A stretch of 64,000 nt of DNA from Mageeibacillus sp. GTDB lineage: Bacteria; Bacillota; Clostridia; Saccharofermentanales; Saccharofermentanaceae. The notes beneath the pieces were generated by a model, which ran no database searches, was not told the DNA's origin, and was given only the letters and a program-made list of their open reading frames with translations. Shown piece after piece: positions 47,235 to 57,792 of this stretch; the stretch's first letter is position 1, and every line of letters starts with the position of its first letter. The stretch spans positions 124,001-188,000 of the forward strand of contig JAKVLB010000001.1 of the NCBI GenBank assembly GCA_022484595.1, given 5' to 3'. A program made the translations under genes and the position numbers.

Positions 47235-47681
47235 CTACAACTCGTCCGAATCAAGGATAATTGTAAACGGCCCGACATTAGTGGTAGTAACCTTCATATC
47301 TGCACCGAAACGTCCGGTTGCAACATTTACGTTGCACTTTCTGCAGCGTTCAACGATATAGTCATACAGCTCTTCGGCTTTAACAGGCTCGCACGCTCCG
47401 GTAAAACTCGGTCTGTTTCCGTGCCTTACATCGGCATATAACGTAAACTGCGACACGAGGAGCAGTCCGCCGCCAACCTGGTCAAGGCTCAGATTCGTTT
47501 TCCCGTTATCATCGGCGAAAACGCGCATCTTCAGCATCTTGTCCACAAGTCTGTCAGCAGTCGCCATGTCGTCTCCGGTTCTTATTCCGATCAGCACGCA
47601 AAAACCGCGGTCAATTTTACCGTAAGTCTCATTGTCAATATCAACTCTTGCATCAGTTACATCTGTTACAACAAATCTCAT
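47235..47681 (-). CDS. dtd: D-aminoacyl-tRNA deacylase
   Basis: GGGLLLVSQFTLYADVRHGNRPSFTGACEP; NVGPFTIILDSDEL. Confidence 0.93.
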   Translation of the reverse strand: MRFVVTDVTDARVDIDNETYGKIDRGFCVLIGIRTGDDMATADRLVDKMLKMRVFADDNGKTNLSLDQVGGGLLLVSQFTLYADVRHGNRPSFTGACEPVKAEELYDYIVERCRKCNVNVATGRFGADMKVTTTNVGPFTIILDSDEL

Positions 47682-48223
47682 CTGTTTGAAAAATCCGAAT
47701 CAGAATTCTGAACATTGTACATATACCATGAGCCTGAATACTCAAACACAAGAAAATATACGGTCTGCGACACATTTTTTTCGCCGTCGCTGAAGAAAAT
47801 TTCAATGGCTTCCATCTGCATTGCCGTAATATCTTCGGCCGGAATATCCATCAGAAGACTTATGGAATCTCTCATGTCATCTTCCGAATAGCCTCCTTCG
47901 GTTGTATAGTCCTGTGCAGCTTTAAACGCCGTGCCCAGGAAAGTGCCGTCATAAGCCATCGCCTGCTTATACTGCCCGAAAATATCGTCACCGCTTGTCT
48001 GTTTCAGCTTGTCATAGAAACCGTCCGGGAAACACGCCGCAAACATGGCTTCGTCATCATTGTATATTGCTTCAACATAACCCCTTGCTGCATATTCACC
48101 TGAAGTATTCAGAATATCGGATGTGACAGGATTATCAATATCAAGTCTCGAGACCTGATTGCAGCCTGTCATGACGCCGACTGCAAAAGCACATACAAGT
48201 ATCACGGATAGTATTTTTTTCAT
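47678..48223 (-). CDS. Small secreted lipoprotein
   Basis: MKKILSVILVCAFAVGVMTGCNQ lipobox; ATGA overlaps with both neighbours. Confidence 0.75.
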   Translation of the reverse strand: MKKILSVILVCAFAVGVMTGCNQVSRLDIDNPVTSDILNTSGEYAARGYVEAIYNDDEAMFAACFPDGFYDKLKQTSGDDIFGQYKQAMAYDGTFLGTAFKAAQDYTTEGGYSEDDMRDSISLLMDIPAEDITAMQMEAIEIFFSDGEKNVSQTVYFLVFEYSGSWYMYNVQNSDSDFSNR

Positions 48224-49542
48224 TTGGTCTTCTCCTGACGGATTATTTTCTCGCAATAGTCGAGGTACTCGGCTATCTTGCGTTCATAGCCTATATCTGT
48301 AGGCTCATAATAGCTTCTCCCGACTGTCTTGTCGGTCATGTACTGCTGAGATGTTATGTGTCCGGGATAATCGTGCGGATACTTGTATCCCACGGAATAT
48401 CCGAGGTCCTCCATTCCCTTGGCCGGTGCATTGCGAAGGTGCATCGGAACAACGCCGGTATCAGTACGTTTGACATCATCAAGAGCCTTGTCTATCGCAA
48501 GATAAGCAGCATTGGATTTGGGCGATGAAGCGACCATAATGCAGGCCTGAGCCAGCGGAATTCTGGCCTCCGGCATTCCGCACGATTGCGCGCACTGATA
48601 TGCTGACACGGCTATAAGCAGTGCATTCGGGTTGGCAAGTCCGACATCCTCGGCTGCACAGATCATAATACGCCTGGCAAGAAATTCGATATCCTCGCCG
48701 GCGCTAAGTGCCCTGGCAAGATAAAGAACTGCCGCGTTTGGATCAGAACCTCTCATTGACTTAATCATCGCTGATATATTGTCATAATGGTACTCGCCGT
48801 TCTTATCAAACAGAACCGTATGGTTCTGCATGCAGTCCTTCATAACATCTTCGTCAATCCTGATGACGCCGTCGCAGCCCGGAGCCGTGGTGATCACAGC
48901 AAGTTCGAGCGCCTTGAGCGCAGCTCTCGCGTCACCGTTTGACCACAGTGCAATCCGGCCTATTATCTCTTCGGGGCATGATATGTCCATGTCACCGTAA
49001 CCTCGCGACCTGTCCGATAGCGCATTATGAAGAATTCTGGAAATATCTTCCTCACTCAGGGGCTTCAGCTGCAGCACGGTAGATCTTGATACCAGCGCCT
49101 TGTTAACCTCGAAAAAAGGATTCTCTGTTGTTGCCCCTATAAGACATACGGTACCGTCCTCGACAAACGGAAGAAGCGCATCCTGCTGAAGCTTATTGAA
49201 TCTGTGAATCTCGTCGATAAACAGTACAGTTTTCCGTCCTTCGGACATTATAGGATTTCCGGCCTGCTCAACGACCTGCTTTATATCGGACACACCGGCA
49301 GTAACAGCGTTGAGTCTGGCAAAACGCGATGCCGTAGTATTGGCTATAACTCTGGCCAGAGCGGTCTTTCCGACTCCCGGCGGACCAAAAAGAATGATTG
49401 AGGACAGACGATCTGCCTCAATCATTCTTCTAAGCATTTTGCCTTTGCCCAGAATATGCTCCTGCCCGACGTATTCATCAAGGCTCTTCGGGGACATTCT
49501 GTAAGCTAACGGCTTATTATTGTCATCAGTAAATCCCGGCAA
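48220..49542 (-). CDS. rarA: Replication-associated recombination protein A
   Basis: LADRMSPKSLDEYVGQEHILG-type start, ILFGPPGVGKTALARVIA, FIDEIHRFNKLQQDALLP. Confidence 0.93.
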   Translation of the reverse strand: MPGFTDDNNKPLAYRMSPKSLDEYVGQEHILGKGKMLRRMIEADRLSSIILFGPPGVGKTALARVIANTTASRFARLNAVTAGVSDIKQVVEQAGNPIMSEGRKTVLFIDEIHRFNKLQQDALLPFVEDGTVCLIGATTENPFFEVNKALVSRSTVLQLKPLSEEDISRILHNALSDRSRGYGDMDISCPEEIIGRIALWSNGDARAALKALELAVITTAPGCDGVIRIDEDVMKDCMQNHTVLFDKNGEYHYDNISAMIKSMRGSDPNAAVLYLARALSAGEDIEFLARRIMICAAEDVGLANPNALLIAVSAYQCAQSCGMPEARIPLAQACIMVASSPKSNAAYLAIDKALDDVKRTDTGVVPMHLRNAPAKGMEDLGYSVGYKYPHDYPGHITSQQYMTDKTVGRSYYEPTDIGYERKIAEYLDYCEKIIRQEKTK

Positions 49543-49551
49543 GGTATCTCC

Positions 49552-50793
49552 TTACTTAAGATCAGGATATAGCGGATACTTGTCTGTAAGCTTTGCAACT
49601 CTTGCAATAACTTCATCTTTCTTGTTCTCATAATCAAATACGCAAAGAGCAATAAGATCTGCAATTTCAACACAATCAGCCTCATTAAATCCTCTTGAAG
49701 TGATTGCAGGTGTACCGATACGGACGCCTGAAGTAACCGTAGGCTTCTCAGGATCAAACGGAATAGTATTCTTGTTGGCTGTAATATTGCAGTTATCAAG
49801 TCTCTCCTGAAGTTCCTTGCCTGATACTCCGGTACCTCTCAGATCAATAAGCATGAGATGATTGTCAGTTCCGCCGGAAACAAGGTTGACGCCCTTTGAA
49901 ATAAGCTCTTCACTCATAGCCTTGGCGTTCTTTACAATCTGATTGGCGTAAACTCTGAACTCAGGTGACTGAACTTCCTTGAGAGCAACAGCCTTTGCGG
50001 CAATGATATGCATCAGAGGTCCGCCCTGCTGTCCGGGGAATACAGCTGAATTAATCTTCTTGGCGTACTCTTCCTTGCACATTATGATTCCGCCGCGAGG
50101 TCCCCTCAAAGTCTTATGCGTGGTTGTAGTAACAAAATCAGCGTACGGAACCGGATTAGGATGAAGTCCCGCTGCCACGAGGCCTGCAATATGAGCCATA
50201 TCAACGAAAAGATATGCACCGACCTTGTCCGCAATCTCTCTGAACTTCTTAAAATCAATAATTCTCGGATAAGCAGATGCTCCGGCAACAATAATCTTAG
50301 GCTTGACTTCCATAGCCTTGGCAAGTATAGCATCATAATCAAGCATCTGAGTCTTCTCGTCTACCTGATAGAATTCAGAATGATATGTTCTGCCTGATAC
50401 ATTTATCTTCATGCCGTGAGTGAGATGTCCGCCGTGAGACAGATCCAGTCCCAAAATTGTATCGCCGGGTTCAAGTACTGCAAAGTAAACCGCTGTATTG
50501 GCCTGTGCGCCCGAATGCGGCTGAACATTAACATGCTCGGCACCGAAAATCTGCTTTGCTCTGTCAATTGCGAGCTGTTCAACGATATCCACATACTCGC
50601 ATCCGCCGTAATAACGCTTTCCCGGATAACCTTCCGCATACTTGTTGGTAAGCGGCGAGCCTGCTGCTTCAAGCACAGCCTCGGACACGAAATTCTCGGA
50701 AGCAATCAATTCTATCTTTGTGCGCTGACGATTGATTTCCTGTGAAATAGCAGAAAAAACTTCCGGATCCTCACTCTTGATATGATCGTACAT
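49552..50793 (-). CDS. glyA: Serine hydroxymethyltransferase
   Basis: [55 protein letters not shown]. Confidence 0.97.
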   Translation of the reverse strand: MYDHIKSEDPEVFSAISQEINRQRTKIELIASENFVSEAVLEAAGSPLTNKYAEGYPGKRYYGGCEYVDIVEQLAIDRAKQIFGAEHVNVQPHSGAQANTAVYFAVLEPGDTILGLDLSHGGHLTHGMKINVSGRTYHSEFYQVDEKTQMLDYDAILAKAMEVKPKIIVAGASAYPRIIDFKKFREIADKVGAYLFVDMAHIAGLVAAGLHPNPVPYADFVTTTTHKTLRGPRGGIIMCKEEYAKKINSAVFPGQQGGPLMHIIAAKAVALKEVQSPEFRVYANQIVKNAKAMSEELISKGVNLVSGGTDNHLMLIDLRGTGVSGKELQERLDNCNITANKNTIPFDPEKPTVTSGVRIGTPAITSRGFNEADCVEIADLIALCVFDYENKKDEVIARVAKLTDKYPLYPDLK

Positions 50794-50870
50794 GAACGAA
50801 TCCTCCTGTTCACTATTAAAAATTAACCTTGATAGTTTACTTTAAAAAAGAATAATAGTAAACCACGAAT

Positions 50871-52916
50871 TCAGATACCCGGATTTGCCGTATAATCCAG
50901 CTTGTCTGAAAGCTTTATACTTCCGCAGTCCAAAGCCTGCAGCAGCAGTTCCTTTGGCATCGGTTTACCGAAATAATAACCCTGCAGACGTCTGCATCCG
51001 ACTTCTCTCAGGAAGCTGCACTGCTGCTCTGTCTCAACTCCTTCACAAAGAGTATCAAGCTTCAGATCGCTGGTAAGATTGAATATATTCTTTATCACAT
51101 CGCGGCTCTTCGGATTGACATCAAAATTACGAAGGAAAATCATATCAAGCTTTATGACATCAAAATTATAGTCTTTGAGAGCATTGAGCGACGAATAACC
51201 GGAGCCGAAATCATCAAGCCAAAGCGGGTAATTATTCTCTCTGAGCTGATTGAGAGAACTGTTCAGCATCTGTGAATTTCCGCTCAACGCACTCTCAGTA
51301 ACCTCAACATGGATATATCTCTTCTGGATATCATAGTGCTGATAGAGTTCATTGAGCAGACCGTGAACATCAAGCATCTCAAAATCGATTCTCGAAAAGT
51401 TCAGTGACACCGGTAATGCAGGCATATCTGAAACAAGCGCATCCTTAATATCCCTGAATACAATCTCCGTAATTCCCTTGTCAAGCTTGTGAATCTGGCG
51501 GTACTCTTCAAGTACTGGAACAAATATGCCGGGATTCATAAAGCCATATACCGGATCATCCCACCTTGCCAGAGCCTCAAGCCCGCACAAAGTAAGATCC
51601 CCTGCCCACATTACAGGCTGATAATAAACCTTGATCCAGCCCTTTTCGACAGCTTCGTCAATATGGTTGATAATATACTGCTTTCTGTGAAAATCCGCAG
51701 CGAGATTCTCATCATATTCCTTGTAGTATTCGCCGTATTTCTTCTTAATTGAATTGCACGCATAACGGGCGCGATCGAGTGCCAGTGACGGGTCTGTTAT
51801 CTTGCTTCTCAAGGATGAGAACGAACCGATCTTGCAATCAAGTCTTACCTTGCCGCGCTCATCATCGAGAAATCCCCTGAGTATATTGACATCCTGTTTA
51901 ACATTCTCGGACTGAGTAAGAACGATAAAATGATCGTCCGAAAATCTGGCCACAGGTTCGCCGGGAAATATTTCTATAAGCTCTTCAGCCACTTTCTTGA
52001 GAAGCTCGTTTCCTGAATCAAAACCGTATGTCTCGTTAAAATACTTGAAGTTCTCCAGATCTATGTACAGATAGCGGTAAGATGTTTCGGGATTCTTTGC
52101 CAGATAATCGCCGGCAACCTTTACGAACCATTTGTCATTGCCTAAAGCGGTAAGGCCGTCATGCATATCGGAGTAAAAAAGATCTGCGTTGTTTTTCTCG
52201 AGCTTCTCACGTGATATAGCTTCCGAATAACGTTGCTGATAAGCGCTGAATGCAACTATAACTACTGTAACCCAGAGCATCAGATAGTCAATCCTCATGC
52301 TGAGCGACATCTCAATGGAACTCTCGCTGTTCATAAGAAAGTAGAGAATTGAATAAGCAAATGATATCGCAATGAATGAGACCCAAGGCCGCCAGACAAG
52401 AAGACACATTGAAAAAATTGACATTGTGACAAAGCACAGTATCTGTTTGCCTGCGGTGTACTCACCGAAAGAAATATATGTGCCGAAAATCATACAGACT
52501 GTTGAGAAGACAATCAGAAAACCGTTTATTAATCGATAATTCTCTTTCAGCTTGTGTTTAAAATGCCTCAGAGCATATACAATCACGAAAACGCACATAA
52601 ACAGAAGAATTATGAACAGAATAAGTTCTCTTGCGATTATCGAGGTTATACCCGTTGCAACAAGTGTGCTTGTAAATGTGTTCCTGATAAATCTGAAAAT
52701 GAACCAAATCTCAAAAAGCATTACAACGACTGACATATAGACGGCGGCCTTAAGGTTGGATTCTGAGAAAAACTTACGGACAAAAGGTGTGTAACCGGCA
52801 AATCCGGATGCAGCAGTCAGATGATCCTTGAAGCTCTTAAAGTCATTCCCGCTCATATTGTCCTCAAATCTTATATATCTCGTCAGCCCCCGGCGGAAGA
52901 AGTTCTCGTATCTCAC
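50871..52916 (-). CDS. Multi-TM GGDEF/EAL protein, degenerate GGDEF, EAL motifs intact
   Basis: ARFSDDHFIVL in place of GGDEF; GLEALARW, LNFSR, HVEVTESAL, LDDFGSGYSS, VIKLD, CEGVET. Confidence 0.9.
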   Translation of the reverse strand: MRYENFFRRGLTRYIRFEDNMSGNDFKSFKDHLTAASGFAGYTPFVRKFFSESNLKAAVYMSVVVMLFEIWFIFRFIRNTFTSTLVATGITSIIARELILFIILLFMCVFVIVYALRHFKHKLKENYRLINGFLIVFSTVCMIFGTYISFGEYTAGKQILCFVTMSIFSMCLLVWRPWVSFIAISFAYSILYFLMNSESSIEMSLSMRIDYLMLWVTVVIVAFSAYQQRYSEAISREKLEKNNADLFYSDMHDGLTALGNDKWFVKVAGDYLAKNPETSYRYLYIDLENFKYFNETYGFDSGNELLKKVAEELIEIFPGEPVARFSDDHFIVLTQSENVKQDVNILRGFLDDERGKVRLDCKIGSFSSLRSKITDPSLALDRARYACNSIKKKYGEYYKEYDENLAADFHRKQYIINHIDEAVEKGWIKVYYQPVMWAGDLTLCGLEALARWDDPVYGFMNPGIFVPVLEEYRQIHKLDKGITEIVFRDIKDALVSDMPALPVSLNFSRIDFEMLDVHGLLNELYQHYDIQKRYIHVEVTESALSGNSQMLNSSLNQLRENNYPLWLDDFGSGYSSLNALKDYNFDVIKLDMIFLRNFDVNPKSRDVIKNIFNLTSDLKLDTLCEGVETEQQCSFLREVGCRRLQGYYFGKPMPKELLLQALDCGSIKLSDKLDYTANPGI

Positions 52917-53892
52917 CGCCGCTCAGCCTGATTTTATCATCATTATACTGTTCGGTAAATTCACCAATGACCGTTGCAGGCACATTGTTTACGGAAAGTT
53001 CGCAAATCACCCTGTCAGGTTCTGACGTCGCTATCATAAGCGCACCAGAAGATATAGTCCGGAAAGGATCCATGCCAAGTGCTTCGCATATTGCCTTGGT
53101 TGCGTCCGTAAACGGAACTAGTCGCTGGTCAACCGTAACACCTATGCCGGAAAAATCTGCCATCTCGTACGCCGCACCGAAGACTCCTCCCTCGGTAACG
53201 TCGTGCATAAGATTGACAGCGCAAAGCGGAAAACCATTCTCATTATGCGCTTTATCAATAGCTTCCAAAGAACCAAGAACAGAGCCTTCCTTAACAACAG
53301 ACACAAGAGAATCATAAGCGCGGGCTTCCTCAATGTACCTGTCGGGAACTCTGCCTCTAAGTTTCTCATAATGCTCACTCGCAGCAATAAATGATCCTTC
53401 AATCGCCGCAGATTTTGTAATTATCAGCTTGTCGCCGGGTTTTGCCCTGCCGAGCGGAACCGGTGAGCCTTTTCTGATTCTGCCGAAAGCCGTTGAAATT
53501 ACGACAAAACGGTTGACAGCCTCTGACACTTCCGTATGACCGCCAACAATATCGACTCCCAGCCTTGATGCTTCACGTGAAGCCTGATCCACAATGTCGC
53601 TTATATCTTTCTCCCCGGCATCCGGCGGAGCGATAATAACGATGAGAATCCCGGAAGGTTTTACACCGCACGCAGCGATATCATTGCATGAGACATGAAT
53701 GGCGAGAGTCCCTGAATTGGCACCTCCCGCCGTAATCGGATCGGACGATGTGACTATCATGTCATCGCCTGCCCTTATCCATGCACAGTCCGCACCTATT
53801 CCGGCGCCCGACAGCGTATTTGCTGACAGCTTCGGAAGTCTTGACAGAACAAGAGACTCAAGCTGTTCATCTGTTAGTTTTCCTATGTTCAT
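52864..53892 (-). CDS. AIR synthase-related (HypE-like) protein
   Basis: GIGADCAWI, VSCNDIAACGVKPSG, DIVGGHTEVSEAV, MHDVTEGGVFGAAYEMAD. Confidence 0.82.
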   Translation of the reverse strand: MNIGKLTDEQLESLVLSRLPKLSANTLSGAGIGADCAWIRAGDDMIVTSSDPITAGGANSGTLAIHVSCNDIAACGVKPSGILIVIIAPPDAGEKDISDIVDQASREASRLGVDIVGGHTEVSEAVNRFVVISTAFGRIRKGSPVPLGRAKPGDKLIITKSAAIEGSFIAASEHYEKLRGRVPDRYIEEARAYDSLVSVVKEGSVLGSLEAIDKAHNENGFPLCAVNLMHDVTEGGVFGAAYEMADFSGIGVTVDQRLVPFTDATKAICEALGMDPFRTISSGALMIATSEPDRVICELSVNNVPATVIGEFTEQYNDDKIRLSGGEIRELLPPGADEIYKI

Positions 53893-53904
53893 ATATCAGC
53901 CTTA

Positions 53905-55107
53905 TCAGAACGGATTTATCTCAATCGTTTCAGTTCCCATAACACCGGATTCAACCATAGCGTTGATATCAAGATTCTTCTCGGCTTCCGTTACGTCTTC
54001 GGGATGAGGATGTGTCTTCGGATGCCTGGCAACAAATATCGTGCAGCAGTCTTCAAACGGAAGAATCGATGTCTCAAATGCGCCGATTTCCCGTGAAATA
54101 TCAATCGTAGCCTGTTTATCGATGCCTATCAGAGGGCGAAGTACCGGCATCTTCACGACCTCATTTGTCGCAGTGATTGCTTCTAAGGTCTGTGATGCTA
54201 CCTGACCGAGGCTCTCTCCGGTTATGAGACATTTACAGTCATTCTTCAGGGCAAGCTTCTCCGCTATCTGGAGCATTATGCGCCTCATAGTGACTGTTAT
54301 CATATCCTGCGGGGAATTTTTAACCATATCGAGCTGAATCTGCGTGAAATTGACTATATGAAGATTGATATGTCCGGAGAAACCGGAAACAATCTTTGCA
54401 AGATCAATAACCTTCTGTTTTGCCTGATCGCTCGTGTAGGGATAGGAATGAAAATAGACGCAGTCAAGCGGCATTCCGCGTGAAGCCATCATGAATCCGG
54501 CCACCGGACTGTCAATTCCGCCTGAAAGAAGGAGCATTCCCTTTCCGGCTGTACCAACCGGCAGACCCCTGTGGGCCATCATCTTGCCTGAATATACGTA
54601 ATTATAATCACGAATCTCAATGTTAACGATAAAATCCGGTTTCTTGACATCAACCTTAAGCTGAGGAAACTTATCAAGAATATATCCGCCGAGTTCACAG
54701 CATATTTGCGGTGAATTCATAGGGAACGACTTGTTACCTCGCTTGGAACTGACCTTAAAAGTCTTGTATTCGGGATTGTTTTCGAGAACTGAAGCGACAT
54801 ACTCCCTTGTATTGGAACAGACTTCGTCGTATCCGCCTTCGAATTTTCTCGCAAGACTGACCGACACAATGCCGAACACCTGCGTGACAGCCTTCATTAT
54901 CTCTCTTGCTGACTCGTCGTTCGCGAAATAAGGGTTGTCTTCTTCCTTCGGCTCAATCCAGATTCTGCTCTGGCTCTGATATATTCTAAGCTTGCCGTAT
55001 TTTTTGAGTCTGTACCTGAGATTTCCCTTGAGCTGAATCTCAAAAGAACCGCGGTTAAGGCCTTTAAGGGTTATCTCACCCATTCTTGCAAGTATAATAT
55101 TAGACAT
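53905..55107 (-). CDS. thiI: tRNA 4-thiouridine synthase ThiI
   Basis: THUMP region, LLLSGGIDSPVAGFMMASRG, CLITGESLGQVASQT. Confidence 0.95.
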   Translation of the reverse strand: MSNIILARMGEITLKGLNRGSFEIQLKGNLRYRLKKYGKLRIYQSQSRIWIEPKEEDNPYFANDESAREIMKAVTQVFGIVSVSLARKFEGGYDEVCSNTREYVASVLENNPEYKTFKVSSKRGNKSFPMNSPQICCELGGYILDKFPQLKVDVKKPDFIVNIEIRDYNYVYSGKMMAHRGLPVGTAGKGMLLLSGGIDSPVAGFMMASRGMPLDCVYFHSYPYTSDQAKQKVIDLAKIVSGFSGHINLHIVNFTQIQLDMVKNSPQDMITVTMRRIMLQIAEKLALKNDCKCLITGESLGQVASQTLEAITATNEVVKMPVLRPLIGIDKQATIDISREIGAFETSILPFEDCCTIFVARHPKTHPHPEDVTEAEKNLDINAMVESGVMGTETIEINPF

Positions 55108-55125
55108 TCAAAACTCCTTGTAATA

Positions 55126-56268
55126 TCAGTGTCTGACGAGAAATCTGCTGTAAATCTCATCTACCCTGCTTATAAATTCTTCAGCCTCGTCTAAGGTATT
55201 ATAGCGCGAGAAGCTCAATCTTACAGCATTTGCGGCTGTTTTCCTGTCAACTCCGCATTCCAGAAGAACATATGACACCTTCTTGGCCTTTGATGAACAC
55301 GCCGAGACTGTTGAAACATAAATATCGTAGATTTCCAGACTGTGGAGCATGGTCTCTGACTCAAAGCTGTCAAAAGCCACATTCAGCACATATGGCAGAG
55401 CATCATCAGGAGACAGAATCCTGCACCCCCTCTTTCTGAGTTCCTCCCTGAGATACAGGTTTATTGAAGACACCGTTTTGTAAGACTGCTCCATAGTATC
55501 ACAGGCTTCTTCAAGCGCAACCTTGAATGACTCGGCAAGAAGCAGGCTCTGCGTTCCGGACCTCATGCCGGACTGCTGTCCTCCGCCAAGTATATAAGGG
55601 TCGATTCTGCAGCCGTTTCTCACATAAAGAACACCTACTCCCTTGAGCGAATGAATCTTGTGACCTGAGAACGAGCACATATCAACACCTGTCATGTGCA
55701 GATTGATATTTATCTTACCGAGAGCCTGAACGCAATCCAGATATATAGCTGTACCTGGACTTACTCTGCGCTTAATCGCAACAATATCGTCTATCGGCAG
55801 TATTGATCCCGTCTCATTGTTAACAAGAGTAAAGCACATCAATGCACAATCTCCCATGCCGAGAATCTTCTCAATTTCAGCAAGGTCCGGTTTTCCGTCA
55901 GAACCGACAGATACATAAACGACATTTGCACCTGACTGTTCAAGCTTCGCCAGACATTCAAGAGTTGCCTTGTGCTCGGTTCTCGTGGAAATAACAGTCC
56001 TGCCGGAACGTCTGTTGCGCGACATATAGCCGTTTACAGCCGTATTGGCACTCTCTGTGGCACAGGAAGTAAAGATAATCTCATTGCCGGCTGCTCCAAG
56101 AAGCTCCGCGGTGCGTGAAACAGCCGCACGATATGCATTGTCGGCTTTCACTCCGAGTTTATGCAGCGACCCCGGATTGCCGAACATATCGTCACCAAGG
56201 CAGTCTTTCACACTTTGAATTACCAGCGGCGAAGGTCTGGTGGTGGCACTGTTGTCAAAATAAATCAT
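55126..56268 (-). CDS. Cysteine desulfurase (NifS/IscS-like)
   Basis: IYFDNSATTRP; SGHKIHSLKGVGVLYVRNG; GGGQQSGMRSGTQS; VSACSSKAKKVSYVL. Confidence 0.93.
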   Translation of the reverse strand: MIYFDNSATTRPSPLVIQSVKDCLGDDMFGNPGSLHKLGVKADNAYRAAVSRTAELLGAAGNEIIFTSCATESANTAVNGYMSRNRRSGRTVISTRTEHKATLECLAKLEQSGANVVYVSVGSDGKPDLAEIEKILGMGDCALMCFTLVNNETGSILPIDDIVAIKRRVSPGTAIYLDCVQALGKININLHMTGVDMCSFSGHKIHSLKGVGVLYVRNGCRIDPYILGGGQQSGMRSGTQSLLLAESFKVALEEACDTMEQSYKTVSSINLYLREELRKRGCRILSPDDALPYVLNVAFDSFESETMLHSLEIYDIYVSTVSACSSKAKKVSYVLLECGVDRKTAANAVRLSFSRYNTLDEAEEFISRVDEIYSRFLVRH

Positions 56269-56286
56269 CTGTATGTCCTTTACTTC

Positions 56287-56326
56287 AAAAAAATTCGAAC
56301 TTCCGAAATTGTATTCGGAAGTTCGA
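56287..56326 (-). terminator. Intrinsic terminator after purB
   Basis: Minus strand CGAACTTCCGAA-TACAAT-TTCGGAAGTTCG-AATTTTTTTG. Confidence 0.92.
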
Positions 56327-56351
56327 TAAAGTTCAATGTTTCTACAATAAA

Positions 56352-57785
56352 TTATACTTTAAGCTCAACTGATTTGACTTCGAGATCCTTAGAGTGTGCC
56401 GCAAGAACCGGTCTTACACACTCATCAAGGAATGACTCAACCTGCTCGGCGCTGCGGCCTGTGTAAAGTGACGGATTTGTAAGCTCATTTAGGCGGTTCA
56501 TGTCAAGTCCGAACGAAGAATCATTGGCAATGAGCTCAAGCATATTGTTGGGTTTTCCCTCTTCCTTGACGACACGGCCTGCTTCAAGCGACAGCTTTCT
56601 GATTTTCTCATGAAGCTCCTGTCTGTCGCCGCCGCGCTCAACACAGTCCATCATGATATTCTCGGTGGCCATAAAAGGAATCTCATCCATGATATGCCTT
56701 GTAATCATCTTATCGTAAACAATCATCCCGCCTGCGATGTTTGCATAAATTCCAAGAACGGAATCAATAGCGAGAAATGCCTCCGGAACGGAAATTCTCT
56801 TGTTTGCCGAGTCATCGAGGGTTCTTTCAAACCATTGCTCGGAAGCTGTCATCATAGGACTTGAAGAAACGGAAATAACGTAGCGCGACAGAGAAGCCAT
56901 TCTCTCGGAACGCATCGGGTTGCGCTTGTATGCCATGGCGGAAGATCCGATCTGACCGGGTTCCTTTGGCTCTTCAATCTCCTTGAGATGCTGCAGAAGT
57001 CTCAAATCATTCGAAAATTTGTGGCAGCTCTGAGCAATTCCGGCAAGAACATCCACGACAATTGAATCAATCTTGCGGGTATATGTCTGACCGGAAACAT
57101 AATACGAAGACTCAAAACCCATCTTGGAGCAGATCTTTCTGTCCAGCTCTACGCACTTCTCATGATTACCATGGAAAAGCTCCAAAAAGCTTGCCTGTGT
57201 ACCAGTTGTACCCTTGCAGCCCAAGAGTTTAAGGACTGACAATGCATGATTGACCTCTTCAAGATCTATAATCAGATCCTGAAGCCAAAGCGTAGCACGC
57301 TTGCCGACGGTAACGAGCTGAGCCGGTTGAAAATGAGTAAATCCCAAAGTCGGCATGTTCTTATACTGCTCTGCAAAATCCGCTAGCTTAGCAATAACGA
57401 CAACAAGTCTCTTGCGTGTAAGTTCAAGCGCCTCGCGCATCAGAATAATATCTGTGTTATCACCTACATAGCATGATGTGGCTCCGAGATGAATGATTCC
57501 CTTTGCTGAAGGGCACTGTGCGCCGTAAGCGTGAACGTGTGCCATGACATCATGTCGCACGACCTTCTCCTCAGCCTCGGCGACATCGTAATTTATGTCA
57601 TCGGCATGAGCCTTGAGTTCTGCAATCTGCTCGGGAGTTATATTAAGTCCGAGCTCCATCTCAGATTCGGCAAGAGCTATCCAAAGTCTTCTCCATGTGC
57701 GGAACTTCTTATCCGGCGAGAAAATATACAGCATCTCGGGGCTGGCATATCTGGAATTAAGCGGACTCTCATAAACATCTTTCAT
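56352..57785 (-). CDS. purB: Adenylosuccinate lyase
   Basis: GSSAMAYKRNPMRSERMASLSR signature; TSCYVGDNTD. Confidence 0.96.
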   Translation of the reverse strand: MKDVYESPLNSRYASPEMLYIFSPDKKFRTWRRLWIALAESEMELGLNITPEQIAELKAHADDINYDVAEAEEKVVRHDVMAHVHAYGAQCPSAKGIIHLGATSCYVGDNTDIILMREALELTRKRLVVVIAKLADFAEQYKNMPTLGFTHFQPAQLVTVGKRATLWLQDLIIDLEEVNHALSVLKLLGCKGTTGTQASFLELFHGNHEKCVELDRKICSKMGFESSYYVSGQTYTRKIDSIVVDVLAGIAQSCHKFSNDLRLLQHLKEIEEPKEPGQIGSSAMAYKRNPMRSERMASLSRYVISVSSSPMMTASEQWFERTLDDSANKRISVPEAFLAIDSVLGIYANIAGGMIVYDKMITRHIMDEIPFMATENIMMDCVERGGDRQELHEKIRKLSLEAGRVVKEEGKPNNMLELIANDSSFGLDMNRLNELTNPSLYTGRSAEQVESFLDECVRPVLAAHSKDLEVKSVELKV

Positions 57786-57792
57786 AAAGTAA

